Assembly: GCF_008329965.1 (NCBI RefSeq)
Contig: NZ_CP036150.1
Coordinates: 2,666,001 to 2,730,000 of the forward strand
Length of the DNA: 64,000 bases
Reading direction: 5' to 3'
Source: Oceanispirochaeta crateris
GTDB taxonomy: Bacteria > Spirochaetota > Spirochaetia > DSM-2461
The notes under the pieces were generated by a model, which worked only from the letters and a program-made list of their open reading frames with translations, did no database searches and was not told where the DNA came from. Both the position numbers and the translations under genes were made by a program. Shown here piece by piece: positions 35,130-43,672 of this stretch (the stretch's first letter is position 1; every line of letters starts with the position of its first letter).

Positions 35130-35669
35130 ATGAAAATATTCTTAGCATCAGTTATGACACTGATCATCCTCGCATCTTGTGCAACGACTAGAAAGGAGCC
35201 CTTTCAAGAAACGGAAGAGTACGTCGATATTGAAAGATTCACAGGAGACTGGTATGTCATCGCCCTTCTCCCGACGGCATTTGAGAAGGATGCAACCAAC
35301 GGCATTGAAAACTACAGCCTCACCGAAGAAGGAAATATCCGGGTACAATACACCTTTAGAAAAGATTCGCCCCAAGGAAAAGAAAAAATCATGACTCAGA
35401 AAGGGTGGATTTACAATAAGGAAAGCAATGCAGACTGGAGAGTCAGGCCATTGTGGCCTCTAAAACTCCCCTATTACATCTTGGAAATAGATGAAGATTA
35501 TCAATATACGGTGATCGGTACTAATAACTTCAAATACCTCTGGATCATGTCCAGAAATCCAAAAATGGATGAACAACTGATCCAGCAGATATCCAGTCGC
35601 ATGACTGACAGGGGCTACGATATGTCGGAAATTCAATATATGGAACAGAGTTGGGGATCAAATCAATGA
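35130..35669 (+). CDS. blc: Blc-type outer-membrane lipocalin lipoprotein
   Basis: 179 residues from the ATG at 35130, with AAGGAG 8 bases upstream. The signal peptide ends in ILASC, lipidated Cys17. The lipocalin GxW motif is in RFTGDWYVIALLPTAFEKDATN, followed by the bacterial-lipocalin pattern (NYSLTEEGNIRVQYTFRK; GWIYNKESNADWRVRP; PYYILEIDEDYQYTVIG; YLWIMSRNPKMDE). Blc-type lipocalins bind fatty acids and lysophospholipids and sit in the outer membrane. The end overlaps the FakA-FakB-like gene (ATGA). Lipocalins are recurrent members of LitR/CarH regulons (family knowledge). Confidence 0.93.
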   Translation: MKIFLASVMTLIILASCATTRKEPFQETEEYVDIERFTGDWYVIALLPTAFEKDATNGIENYSLTEEGNIRVQYTFRKDSPQGKEKIMTQKGWIYNKESNADWRVRPLWPLKLPYYILEIDEDYQYTVIGTNNFKYLWIMSRNPKMDEQLIQQISSRMTDRGYDMSEIQYMEQSWGSNQ

Positions 35670-37480
35670 TGAAGACAGTAAACGGTGTCCTCCTCTATAA
35701 TGCATTCCTAGCAGGGTACTTTAAAATAGACGGCAATCGTGAATATATGAACCAAATCAATGTTTTTCCCGTTAGAGACGGGGATACAGGCTCCAATATC
35801 GTTTCCATGTTCAGATTGACAACAGAGAATTTAGTATCCTGTAAATCTGTTGGAAAATTGATGAATAGGATTGCCCGCCTCTCACTGGAAGGGGCAAGGG
35901 GGAATTCTGGAATGATTATTTCTCAATTTCTCAACAGTATGTCCAAAAACATCTTCAATAAAGAAACAATATCACTCCCCGAGTTAGGAAAGATTTTACA
36001 AATGGCTGCCAATGATGCCTATGAAGCGGTTGAAAACCCTCAGGAAGGGACAATTTTGACTGTAATGAAAATATGGGCAGATTCTTTTTTAGAAAATTCC
36101 GCAAAAGATATGAACCTTGAAGACATCATGAATGAAGCCCTTGTAAAAGCAAAAGAGGCTCTGGATAAGACACAGGAGCAACTATCTGTTTTAAAAGAAA
36201 ACAATGTTGTCGATGCAGGAGCCTGGGGTTTTGTCTGTTTCCTGGAAGGTATCGCAGGCTTAGGCCATAAGGGGATTCTCCCGCTAGCAGTAAGAAAAAC
36301 ACTCAGGAATCCTGATATTCCCATGATAGAGCCAACAAAACAAAGTGTTCACATATTCAATAAGGAGATTAAATACAGGTACTGCACAGAAGTGCTCATG
36401 GCAGATGTCACCACAGGACAGGAAGAATTGAAGGAAATTCTCAATCCTCTGGGAGATTCTCTGATTGTCACTTCCGGATTGGAAAGAACACGCATCCATA
36501 TCCATACAAACAAGCCACAAAATGTGATAGCAGAGATGTATAAAGTAGGCAGAATTATTCAGCAAAAGGCAGATGATATGATCAGGCAGGAACAGGTGGT
36601 TAATAAACGGATTGCCAAAGTTGCAGTGGTCACAGACTCAATAGCCGATTTATCCCATGAAATACTGGATCAGTTCCAAATTCATGTCATAAATCTTCAC
36701 CTCCACTGGGATGATGAGGAGTATTTAGACAGACTCACAATAAGACCTGATGATTTTTATACAATGCAATCCTACAGAACATCATTTCCAAGTAGTTCCT
36801 TCCCCCCCGGCCGTGAAGTAGAAATGTACTATGAATACCTCTTAGATCACTATGAGGCTTTAATTGTTCTTTCAGTAGCGAAAGAGTTAAGCGGAACATG
36901 GCAGCGGATGAAACTCTCGGCTGAAAAATTTAATACGAAACAACAAAAAATTGCTGTAGTTGATACTTGTCTGAATTCCGTTGCCCAGGGATTGCTTGTC
37001 AAAATGATTGCTCAAAAAGCAGCAGAGGGTTCCAGTTTAAATGAGCTTGTAGAGGCAGCGGAAGAGCTTAAAAGCCGGATCAGAATATTCGTCATGGTTA
37101 AAACCTTCAAATTCATGATCAAGGGAGGGAGGGTAAGCCCTCTCAAGGGGTTCATTGCCAAGATTCTGAACCTCAAACCCATCGTATCCCTTGATCAAAA
37201 TGGAAAAGGTGTTGCGTTTGAGAAATCATTCTCATCCAGAGGACTGATGAAAAAGATAACTCGCCTGGTGAGTACAATAGAGGGAGACAACGGCATAGAA
37301 GAATACGCCATAGTACACGCTTCAGCCAGGGAACGCGCCGAAAAATGGGGAGATTTCATACATGAAATAACCCGCAAAAGTCCCTCTTATATCACAGATA
37401 TATCCCCTATCGTCGGAATGCATTCAGGCAAAGGTGCCATAGCCATAGGTTTAGTAGAAAAAAAGAAAAGGAGATCATGA
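35666..37480 (+). CDS. Single-chain fatty-acid kinase: FakA-like (DhaL) plus DegV/FakB fusion
   Basis: 604 residues from the ATG at 35666 (overlapping the lipocalin stop; 35669 is also possible). Residues about 5-200 are a DhaL/FakA ATP-binding domain: NVFPVRDGDTGSN (metal-binding Asp residues 38 and 40), EGARGNSGMIISQ and NNVVDAGAWG. A FakA-type linker domain follows (YRYCTEVLM; RIHIHTNKP). From about 318 to the end is a DegV/FakB fatty-acid-binding domain: VVTDSIADLS, LSVAKELSGTW, DTCLNSVAQG, MIKGGRVSPL and LKPIVSLDQNG. Separate FakA and FakB convert free fatty acids to acyl-phosphate, the substrate of PlsY, which is encoded two genes downstream. A DegV fusion is unusual relative to the Firmicute two-protein system. 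Confidence 0.82.
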   Translation: MMKTVNGVLLYNAFLAGYFKIDGNREYMNQINVFPVRDGDTGSNIVSMFRLTTENLVSCKSVGKLMNRIARLSLEGARGNSGMIISQFLNSMSKNIFNKETISLPELGKILQMAANDAYEAVENPQEGTILTVMKIWADSFLENSAKDMNLEDIMNEALVKAKEALDKTQEQLSVLKENNVVDAGAWGFVCFLEGIAGLGHKGILPLAVRKTLRNPDIPMIEPTKQSVHIFNKEIKYRYCTEVLMADVTTGQEELKEILNPLGDSLIVTSGLERTRIHIHTNKPQNVIAEMYKVGRIIQQKADDMIRQEQVVNKRIAKVAVVTDSIADLSHEILDQFQIHVINLHLHWDDEEYLDRLTIRPDDFYTMQSYRTSFPSSSFPPGREVEMYYEYLLDHYEALIVLSVAKELSGTWQRMKLSAEKFNTKQQKIAVVDTCLNSVAQGLLVKMIAQKAAEGSSLNELVEAAEELKSRIRIFVMVKTFKFMIKGGRVSPLKGFIAKILNLKPIVSLDQNGKGVAFEKSFSSRGLMKKITRLVSTIEGDNGIEEYAIVHASARERAEKWGDFIHEITRKSPSYITDISPIVGMHSGKGAIAIGLVEKKKRRS

Positions 37481-38283
37481 TGTTTTTTGAATTTGATATT
37501 TACAATATTGTCTCATCACTGCTGATAAGCATGCTTATACAGGCTGTATTCTTCACAATTGCCTATGCCAATAAGACAGATAAGGTAACCGATTTTTCCT
37601 ACAGTCTCTCATTTATAAGCATGACAGCCTTCTTCACTGTAACGAACAAAGCATACAACCCCATACAATTGATAATGGCGACCTTCATTATCCTTTGGGG
37701 CCTCAGACTGGGAGCATACCTTCTAACACGAATCATTCGTATTGGAAAGGATAAACGCTTTGATGACAAAAGAGAAAACTTCATAAGATTTCTTGGTTTT
37801 TGGATACTTCAGGCATCTGCGGTATGGCTGGTAATGATGCCTTCGGTTGTATTTCTGACACGTCCCGCTCCAGAATCCATTGGTGTTTTCACCATAGTGG
37901 GGATCGTATTTTGGATCTTGGGATTTATCATAGAAGTGATCAGTGATCATCAAAAATTTCAATTCAAATCAAAGGGAGAGAATGATGGACGTTGGATTGA
38001 GGAAGGACTGTGGAAGTACTCAAGGCATCCTAACTATTTTGGTGAAACCATCCTTTGGTGGGCCCTATTCATTATGGCAATCCCCTCTCTCAATGCTTGG
38101 CTGTACCTCACTGTGATTGGCCCCATATTTATCACCCTTCTACTGCTTTTTGTTTCAGGAATTCCCTTACTGGAAAAGAGTGCAGAGAAACAATATGGTT
38201 TGAATCCTGAATATCAGGACTATAAGAGGAGAACCAGTATTTTCGTCCTCCTTCCTCCCCAAAAAAAGGTAATCCATGATTGA
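37477..38283 (+). CDS. DUF1295 (steroid 5-alpha-reductase-like) membrane protein
   Basis: 268 residues and about seven membrane helices. The C-terminal signature SKGENDGRWIEEGLWKYSRHPNYFGETILWW is typical of DUF1295 and of the related isoprenylcysteine methyltransferase/5-alpha-reductase fold; the RHPNYFGE motif binds the cofactor in relatives. The N-terminus VTDFSYSLSF is also family-typical. The reaction is unknown; a lipid or isoprenoid substrate is likely. The start overlaps the preceding stop and follows AAAAGGAGATC. DUF1295 genes recur in light-induced LitR regulons (family knowledge). Confidence 0.88.
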   Translation: MMFFEFDIYNIVSSLLISMLIQAVFFTIAYANKTDKVTDFSYSLSFISMTAFFTVTNKAYNPIQLIMATFIILWGLRLGAYLLTRIIRIGKDKRFDDKRENFIRFLGFWILQASAVWLVMMPSVVFLTRPAPESIGVFTIVGIVFWILGFIIEVISDHQKFQFKSKGENDGRWIEEGLWKYSRHPNYFGETILWWALFIMAIPSLNAWLYLTVIGPIFITLLLLFVSGIPLLEKSAEKQYGLNPEYQDYKRRTSIFVLLPPQKKVIHD

Positions 38284-38328
38284 AGTATTCATAGGGATGA
38301 TATTCAAAACTCACGAGGAGGCCGTAAA

Positions 38329-38994
38329 ATGCTCAACTTATGGATGATAGCTCTTTTAAGCTACCTTGTAGGATCGTTTCCCACAAGTTTACTCATGGGC
38401 AGGATTTTCAGACAGGGACTCGATATTAGAGATCACGGAAGCGGCAATATGGGAGCCACGAATTCGTTCAGGATCTTCGGGTGGAGATTAGGCCTCACTG
38501 TTGCTTTTATCGATATATTTAAGGGCTTTGCAGTCGTTCATTGGATTGCTCCATTAGCAGTGTTTGAGAATTCCTATCCCGGTAATGTCTTATTCATTAT
38601 GGCAACTCTCGCAGTCGTCCTGGGACATATTTTTCCCGTTTTTTCGGGGTTTAGAGGAGGAAAAGGATTCGGAGCCGCTGTCGGTGCTGTCATATCTTAT
38701 TTTCCCCTGGCCGCTCCTTTTTGTTTATTGATCTTTTTTATAACACTGGGATTCACAGGTTATGTATCCATATGTGCCTTAGCAGCATCTGCAGCCCTAC
38801 CCTTCTTGTATGCCCTCATCACAGGCTTACAGGGAAACATGATTGATCCTACCATTCTGACCTTTTTTATTTTGATTTTCCTGGTTGTTGCCATAAGTGT
38901 CAGAAAAAGGGTGAAGCTTTATTTAAATGGTGAAGTTGAAATATTCAAAGCAGCAAGAATATTCAGGCCCGGCGGGGGTAGAGATGGGGAATAA
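38329..38994 (+). CDS. plsY: Acyl-phosphate:glycerol-3-phosphate acyltransferase PlsY
   Basis: 221 residues with five or more membrane helices. All three PlsY motifs are present: GSFPTSLLMGR, then DIRDHGSGNMGATNSFRIFGW, and GHIFPVFSGFRGGKGFGAAVG; SVRKRVKLYLNGE ends the catalytic core. The enzyme uses acyl-phosphate to make lysophosphatidic acid, the first step of phospholipid synthesis. GAGGAGG precedes the ATG. Its presence with a fatty-acid kinase in one operon completes the route from free fatty acid to phospholipid precursor. The gap from the DUF1295 gene is 45 bases. Confidence 0.96.
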   Translation: MLNLWMIALLSYLVGSFPTSLLMGRIFRQGLDIRDHGSGNMGATNSFRIFGWRLGLTVAFIDIFKGFAVVHWIAPLAVFENSYPGNVLFIMATLAVVLGHIFPVFSGFRGGKGFGAAVGAVISYFPLAAPFCLLIFFITLGFTGYVSICALAASAALPFLYALITGLQGNMIDPTILTFFILIFLVVAISVRKRVKLYLNGEVEIFKAARIFRPGGGRDGE

Positions 38995-39694
38995 ATTTAC
39001 ATTCATATGTTTACTGCTCAGTTTGATTTTCATAGGTCATGTTTCGGCCAATGAAGTATTCAATGCCCGAATATATGTGAAGGGAGACAGGGACACTATC
39101 GTATTCTACTACGATTCCGAAAAGACAATACAGGGAGATGATGTGATACTGTCCCATACATATAAGACTCCCGAAGGGGAGGTTTTTGCCCGGGAAACAC
39201 TAATATTGCATGAGGGAGAATTCTCGGTACATGAAACCAGCTTCCCTATTCTTGATGAGTATTCCAAACAGGTGCGGGATGAAGAGGGAATGACGACATC
39301 ATTCAAAAGTAACAACAAAGAGAAATCAAAGGCTATCAAGGTCCCGGAAAACCTTATTTTTGGACCGACTCAGCAAGATTTCATTACGGAAAATTTAGAG
39401 AGCCTCAAAGAAGGAGAAAAGTTAACTTTTTCTCTTCCTGTCCCTCAATTTTTGACAACCGTAAAATTCACCTTAAAAAAGATTGAGAACAAGACATTAG
39501 ATAAACCTGGCATGATCACTTTACAGATGAAATCAAACAACCCTTTTTTATGGTTTATTGCCAAACCGATACACTTCCTCATTAATGAGGAGAACAGTCT
39601 TATTCAGGAGATTCATGGTCCGACGATCTTAAAAATAAAAGTCAATGAGAAATGGGAGTTCTTCGATTCAGAAATCTATTTCAAATACCTTTAG
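38984..39694 (+). CDS. Exported protein of unknown function, last gene of the lipid operon
   Basis: 236 residues from the ATG at 38984, which overlaps plsY by 11 bases and follows GGCGGGGGT. A signal peptide (about 1-22, FTFICLLLSLIFIGHVSA) precedes a beta-rich, charged domain with no recognised motif; features include YYDSEKTIQGDDV, a Lys/Glu-rich middle (about 110-130) and a hydrophobic stretch NPFLWFIAKPIHF near 195. A periplasmic lipid-handling role is only a guess from context. It faces an AraC gene, tail to tail. Confidence 0.75.
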   Translation: MGNKFTFICLLLSLIFIGHVSANEVFNARIYVKGDRDTIVFYYDSEKTIQGDDVILSHTYKTPEGEVFARETLILHEGEFSVHETSFPILDEYSKQVRDEEGMTTSFKSNNKEKSKAIKVPENLIFGPTQQDFITENLESLKEGEKLTFSLPVPQFLTTVKFTLKKIENKTLDKPGMITLQMKSNNPFLWFIAKPIHFLINEENSLIQEIHGPTILKIKVNEKWEFFDSEIYFKYL

Positions 39695-39707
39695 GAGAAA
39701 AACTGTG

Positions 39708-40649
39708 TCATTGAACCTCAAAAGACGCGTTTTCATCAGAGGATTTTCGCCCTAAATCTCTCACAGTCTCCCTATACGCAGAGGGAGTGCAGTCAAAGGC
39801 CTCCCTGAAAAACCGGTTAAAACGGGAGATATCAGAAAATCCGCAGTCGTGGCTGATGGTCAGGATCTTATCATTACTCATCCTTAGTCTTTGTACCGCT
39901 GCGGCAAGCCGCCTCTGCTTTAGATATTCCCCGGTACTCATCCCTGTAAACTCCTTAAATCTCCGGCAGAGATTGGCCGGATTCAAGCCGCTTAACAAGC
40001 ACAGGTCATCTAGACGGATGGAACTTGTGAAGTTCTTTTCCAGATAGGTACACACCTTCTCAATCCTGCCGCTATACCCGGAGGCAGGCAAATCTTCCCG
40101 AACCGGTGCGGCCCGGCACAATTCAATGAGGAAGAGCCGAAACAGGGCCTGAATAGCCGCTTCCTGACCGGCTACCTCCCGATTCTGTTCTTCAAGAATC
40201 ATCATGAGGAGGCTCTTTATTTTATCCGTATCTCCAACCTTCAAATGACGAATGCTGTTAAACCGGTTCCCCAGCTCAGGATGGAGGGGAATCAATTCAT
40301 AGAGCCTGGAGGCCAGTGGCTCCGGGAGAACTGGCAGAGGATACAATGCGGGTTTCAAGTAGATGTTCATAAGTTCCACAGGGCCATCAGGAGTTCTCAG
40401 AGAGTGGTACTGTCTATCATTAACGATGGTAAGTCCGCCCATGGATTCATCAAAGCTGCTTTCAGCTGTCACATGGCGGAAACTCCCCTGGAGAACAAAG
40501 AGGATTTCAATAAAATCATGGCCATGAAAATCATGCTGATTCTGTTCAAATGCCGGAAAGTATTCGAGGGCCAAACCTGTTCGATCCAGACGGTGTTCTG
40601 TCTGACCGAGGTTGGGCTTTTTGATTCCCTGTAAATATTCGCTCTGCAT
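39708..40649 (-). CDS. AraC-family transcriptional regulator
   Basis: 313 residues from the ATG at 40649; an upstream in-frame TTG (40667) is less likely. An N-terminal cupin-like sensor (HDFHGHDFIEILFVLQGSF, with His pairs) and a C-terminal double helix-turn-helix (SIRLDDLCLLSGLNPANLCRRFKEFTGMSTGEYLKQRRL; ILTISHDCGFSDISRFNRFFREAF). It is divergent from the URO-D-family gene, which it probably controls. Many cupin-type AraC proteins respond to sugars or small aromatics. Confidence 0.92.
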   Translation of the reverse strand: MQSEYLQGIKKPNLGQTEHRLDRTGLALEYFPAFEQNQHDFHGHDFIEILFVLQGSFRHVTAESSFDESMGGLTIVNDRQYHSLRTPDGPVELMNIYLKPALYPLPVLPEPLASRLYELIPLHPELGNRFNSIRHLKVGDTDKIKSLLMMILEEQNREVAGQEAAIQALFRLFLIELCRAAPVREDLPASGYSGRIEKVCTYLEKNFTSSIRLDDLCLLSGLNPANLCRRFKEFTGMSTGEYLKQRRLAAAVQRLRMSNDKILTISHDCGFSDISRFNRFFREAFDCTPSAYRETVRDLGRKSSDENASFEVQ

Positions 40650-40730
40650 TTTGTAAATATAAACCAAGATTTCAGATATTTAAAGGCTTATCTTGACATC
40701 AGAGGGTCCGTTGGTCCTAAGCTGGAAATC

Positions 40731-40755
40731 AAAGAGACTCCTTCAGAGCCTCTTT
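40731..40755 (+). promoter_or_regulatory. Hairpin in the leader of the URO-D-family gene
   Basis: AAAGAG-A-CTC pairs with GAG-C-CTCTTT around the loop CTTCA, with one internal mismatch, followed by a further T. It lies between the divergent AraC gene and the ATG at 40776. It could act as a weak attenuator. Confidence 0.3.
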
Positions 40756-40775
40756 TCAAAAATTGGAGATTTTGT

Positions 40776-41831
40776 ATGAATGCAAGAGAACGCGTCTTAG
40801 CCGTATTGAATAGAGAAAAACCTGACAGGGTCCCCGTGGATATCTGGCTGGTTCCCGAATTGGTAGAACAGTTCAAAAAAGAACTGAATGTTGAAGATGA
40901 ATTGGATATTTACCGCAAACTGGATGTAGATAAAATCGTATGGCTGGGGATACCTTACAAGGGTGTCATTTTAAAAGATCCCAACGAACATCAGGAGATC
41001 AATCACTGGGGGGTCAAATTTGAGGCAGTCCAGGCTAATCAGGGCGTGGAATATGGGGAAGTCTCCTTTAACCCGCTCAAGGGACTCGAAACCTTAGAAG
41101 AACTGGATGCCTATCCCTGGCCCAGTCCGGATGATTTCGACTATGTAACAGCCGCAGCAGAGGCCAAAGAACTGGCAAAAGAGTTTGTAACCCTGGGACC
41201 ATGGGTTTCCCTTTTTGAGGTGTATTGTCAAATGCGGGGCCTGGAGGATGCTTTGATGGACACTGTGATGAATCCTGAATTCCTTCACAAAGCTCTGGAC
41301 TATATAGCCGATTCTCAAGGGGAGATGGTACGCCGCTTTCTGGAAGCTGCAGAAGGTGCTATCGATCTGGTCTTTCTCAGTGATGACATGGGTTCACAGA
41401 CAAGCCTTTTAATGTCTCCCGATTCATTTGATGAGTTCCTCTTTCCAAGGATGAAAAAGTGGTGTGATATGATTCATTCCTATGGAGCAAGGGTCTTGTT
41501 TCACACAGATGGAGCTTCCGAACCCATAATCCCTCGTTTAATTGAAGCAGGTGTGGATGTACTGAATCCGATACAGCATGTCTGTACCGGAATGGATTGC
41601 AAATCGATCAAGGCTAAGTATGGAGATAAGATCATTTTCCATGGCGGTGTGGAAAATCAGAAGATCCTCCCCTTCGGCACAGCAGAAGAAGTGGCTCAGG
41701 AAACAAAAATGTGCCTTGAAGAACTAGGCCCTCAGGGTTATCTCCCCTGCTCCTGTCACTTTGCCCAGGCGGGAACGCCTATTGCAAATGTAATGGCGCT
41801 CATTGAGACAGTTCAGAATTTCTCTTTATAG
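40776..41831 (+). CDS. URO-D/MtaA-superfamily protein
   Basis: 351 residues, with the N-terminus NARERVLAVLNREKPDRVPVDIW and the barrel motifs LSDDMGSQTSLLMSPDSFDEFLFPRMKKW, FHTDGASEPIIPRLIEAGVDVLNPIQ and FHGGVENQKILPFGT. It belongs to the uroporphyrinogen-decarboxylase-like superfamily, whose non-haem members are corrinoid methyltransferases (MtaA/CmuA) or enzymes of unknown reaction. The zinc-type His-x-Cys of MtaA is not evident. Regulation by the divergent AraC protein is likely. TTGGAG precedes the ATG. Confidence 0.85.
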   Translation: MNARERVLAVLNREKPDRVPVDIWLVPELVEQFKKELNVEDELDIYRKLDVDKIVWLGIPYKGVILKDPNEHQEINHWGVKFEAVQANQGVEYGEVSFNPLKGLETLEELDAYPWPSPDDFDYVTAAAEAKELAKEFVTLGPWVSLFEVYCQMRGLEDALMDTVMNPEFLHKALDYIADSQGEMVRRFLEAAEGAIDLVFLSDDMGSQTSLLMSPDSFDEFLFPRMKKWCDMIHSYGARVLFHTDGASEPIIPRLIEAGVDVLNPIQHVCTGMDCKSIKAKYGDKIIFHGGVENQKILPFGTAEEVAQETKMCLEELGPQGYLPCSCHFAQAGTPIANVMALIETVQNFSL

Positions 41832-41846
41832 TGTATAGAATTATTA

Positions 41847-41886
41847 AATTTTCATTCCGGCCGAAGAAGCCTGGCCGGAATGAGAA
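41847..41886. terminator. Hairpin between convergent genes, probable terminator
   Basis: CATTCCGGCC (41853-41862) and GGCCGGAATG (41873-41882) form a perfect 10-bp stem, extendable to 14 bp with a wobble pair. It lies between the URO-D-family and epimerase-like genes. T-runs are poor, so a bidirectional stop is likely but not certain. Confidence 0.55.
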
Positions 41887-41904
41887 CTTACGCCGACCCG
41901 GCCA

Positions 41905-42768
41905 TTATGTTAGGGTCAAACTGTAGGAGCAGGAAAACTCCTGCCCCTTTTTCAACCTGATTAAGCCTTCTTTCTTCTCGAAATCAGCCGAATCCCCCTG
42001 AGTAGAATCCACACCAAACCAGGGTTCCAAACAGACATAGGGTGCATTTTTCTTCTGCATCGTCCAAATTCCAAAGTCAGGGAATCCAGTAAAATCCATA
42101 GTGACAGAAGAGGATGTCTTCTCTGATTTGAGGGTAATTTTGTCAGACTTCAGGCCGGAAAGAATGATAGCACCACGGTCAAAAAGACTATGGTTCAGAT
42201 TCAGGCGGTTCTGATCCTTGAGAACTGGAGATGTTTCACCAGTCAAATACTCATCTTTATACCGGCGGCTAATCGTCTCATTCCGGTTAAACTCCAGGTA
42301 ATAGTCTTCAAATTGTGTGCCAGAACTAAGGGGACAATTGAATCCGGGATGGGCGCCGATTGAAAAGAGCAGATCTTCAGTTTGGGGATTATTGACTGAA
42401 AAACCAACTTTGAGAACAGACTCTGTCAGCTTGTAAGTAACTTCTAAAACAAAGGCGAAGGGATAGTGCTTTTGAGTCTCTTCTGAATTACTGAGGCCTA
42501 GGCGGCAGAAATCCTCTTTTTCTTCTAAGATTTCAAAGGGCAATTGCCGTGCAAAACCATGATTATCCAGAAAAATAGTTTTATCCTTGTACTCCCAGCC
42601 ATGGGGGAGAGATTGACCAATGATGGGAAAAAGGAGTGGAGAACGGCCTCTCCAGGAAGAAGAACTCCCCTGCCAGAGGTACTCTCTGCCCTCATATTGA
42701 AGACTTGTCAGCTCTCCTCCCAGGGGATCTATTAACGCTTTGATACGATTATTCTTTAGTTGAATCAT
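41905..42768 (-). CDS. Aldose 1-epimerase-like protein (YeaD/LacX type)
   Basis: 287 residues of the galactose-mutarotase beta-supersandwich: PLGGELTSLQYEGREYLWQG at the N-terminus, SPLLFPIIG, LDNHGFAR with the substrate His, FSIGAHPGFNCPL with the second His, and CLEPWFGV near the end. It interconverts anomers of sugars or sugar 6-phosphates. It is transcribed after the lysoplasmalogenase gene with a 94-base gap. Confidence 0.88.
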   Translation of the reverse strand: MIQLKNNRIKALIDPLGGELTSLQYEGREYLWQGSSSSWRGRSPLLFPIIGQSLPHGWEYKDKTIFLDNHGFARQLPFEILEEKEDFCRLGLSNSEETQKHYPFAFVLEVTYKLTESVLKVGFSVNNPQTEDLLFSIGAHPGFNCPLSSGTQFEDYYLEFNRNETISRRYKDEYLTGETSPVLKDQNRLNLNHSLFDRGAIILSGLKSDKITLKSEKTSSSVTMDFTGFPDFGIWTMQKKNAPYVCLEPWFGVDSTQGDSADFEKKEGLIRLKKGQEFSCSYSLTLT

Positions 42769-42862
42769 GAGCCATGGTACACCCTCAATAGAGGAGAACG
42801 CAACTGATTCACCCGAAATAATGAAAAGATCAGAACATGACTATTGAGAAGGACCCGTCCCT

Positions 42863-43519
42863 TCAAGCTGTAAACTGAACATAGCCCAAAACCAGGAAGA
42901 ACTGACCGGCTAGGTAGCTTGTCATCGTCAGAACCCGTTCATGGGGAATGACTTTTACAAATCGGTTCCAGGCATTCATGGTGTCAGAAATCATAAAAAT
43001 CAGGGCTCCCAAAAGGGAGATCCACACGGCATTCCGCGGCTGAATACCAAAACATAAGGTCGTTGAAACTCCCATCAAAGCTATTACAGCAATATATACG
43101 GTGATGGGACCAAAGAGCTTCCCCATAAAGTTTTTCATTCCGAGAAAAACAAGAAATCCAAAGAGGAGAAATCCCATAGCTGGTATAAAAGCCGGAGAAA
43201 AAAGAGCAGAGAGACTGCCTTTCTTAAAAAACGCCATCACATAAAATAGATGGCCCACTAAAAAGGAGATCAGTCCCAGCTTAAACCAAGTCTTTTTATT
43301 CCCCTTGTCGGGTAACATTAGAAAGAGATCTCCCACCCATCCGCCGGCTAAAGCCGCAATGAACAGAAAAGAAAAGTTGAATTCTGTCAGGATATAAAAA
43401 AAAGCCAGCAGTGGCATGAGCAGGGGTTTGGTGCCATGACGTATCATCCTGGAATTGGCAACTTCACCAAGGACATGAAGTATTGAAATCAAAAGAAATG
43501 GTAGTGCTGGAAACAACAT
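42863..43519 (-). CDS. Lysoplasmalogenase (YhhN/TMEM86 family)
   Basis: 218 residues and eight predicted helices. Family signatures are KPLLMPLLAFF in the second helix, ALAGGWVGDLFLML, and a late ALIFMISDTMNAWNRF, with the conserved Asp residues of the YhhN/TMEM86 fold. Members hydrolyse the vinyl-ether bond of lysoplasmalogens. Plasmalogens occur in several anaerobic spirochaetes, so the role fits; the assignment is by family. It is divergent from cheW. Confidence 0.88.
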   Translation of the reverse strand: MLFPALPFLLISILHVLGEVANSRMIRHGTKPLLMPLLAFFYILTEFNFSFLFIAALAGGWVGDLFLMLPDKGNKKTWFKLGLISFLVGHLFYVMAFFKKGSLSALFSPAFIPAMGFLLFGFLVFLGMKNFMGKLFGPITVYIAVIALMGVSTTLCFGIQPRNAVWISLLGALIFMISDTMNAWNRFVKVIPHERVLTMTSYLAGQFFLVLGYVQFTA

Positions 43520-43672
43520 GACAGAAACTCCTGATGATTAAGATAAGGACTATTCATTTTATGCCCCTCCTGGGGGAGGCTGTCAAGAAAAAGGTTACGA
43601 AACTATCACTGTGTATTTTACATTTTCAGATTGAAGAATTATCCTTTAGAAGAATGAACTCTGGAGGAAGGA

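Noticed and set aside
43560-43582. GC-rich CCTCC/GGAGG hairpin before cheW
   Set aside because: The stem is only 5 bp with a mismatch outside, too weak to call a regulatory element.
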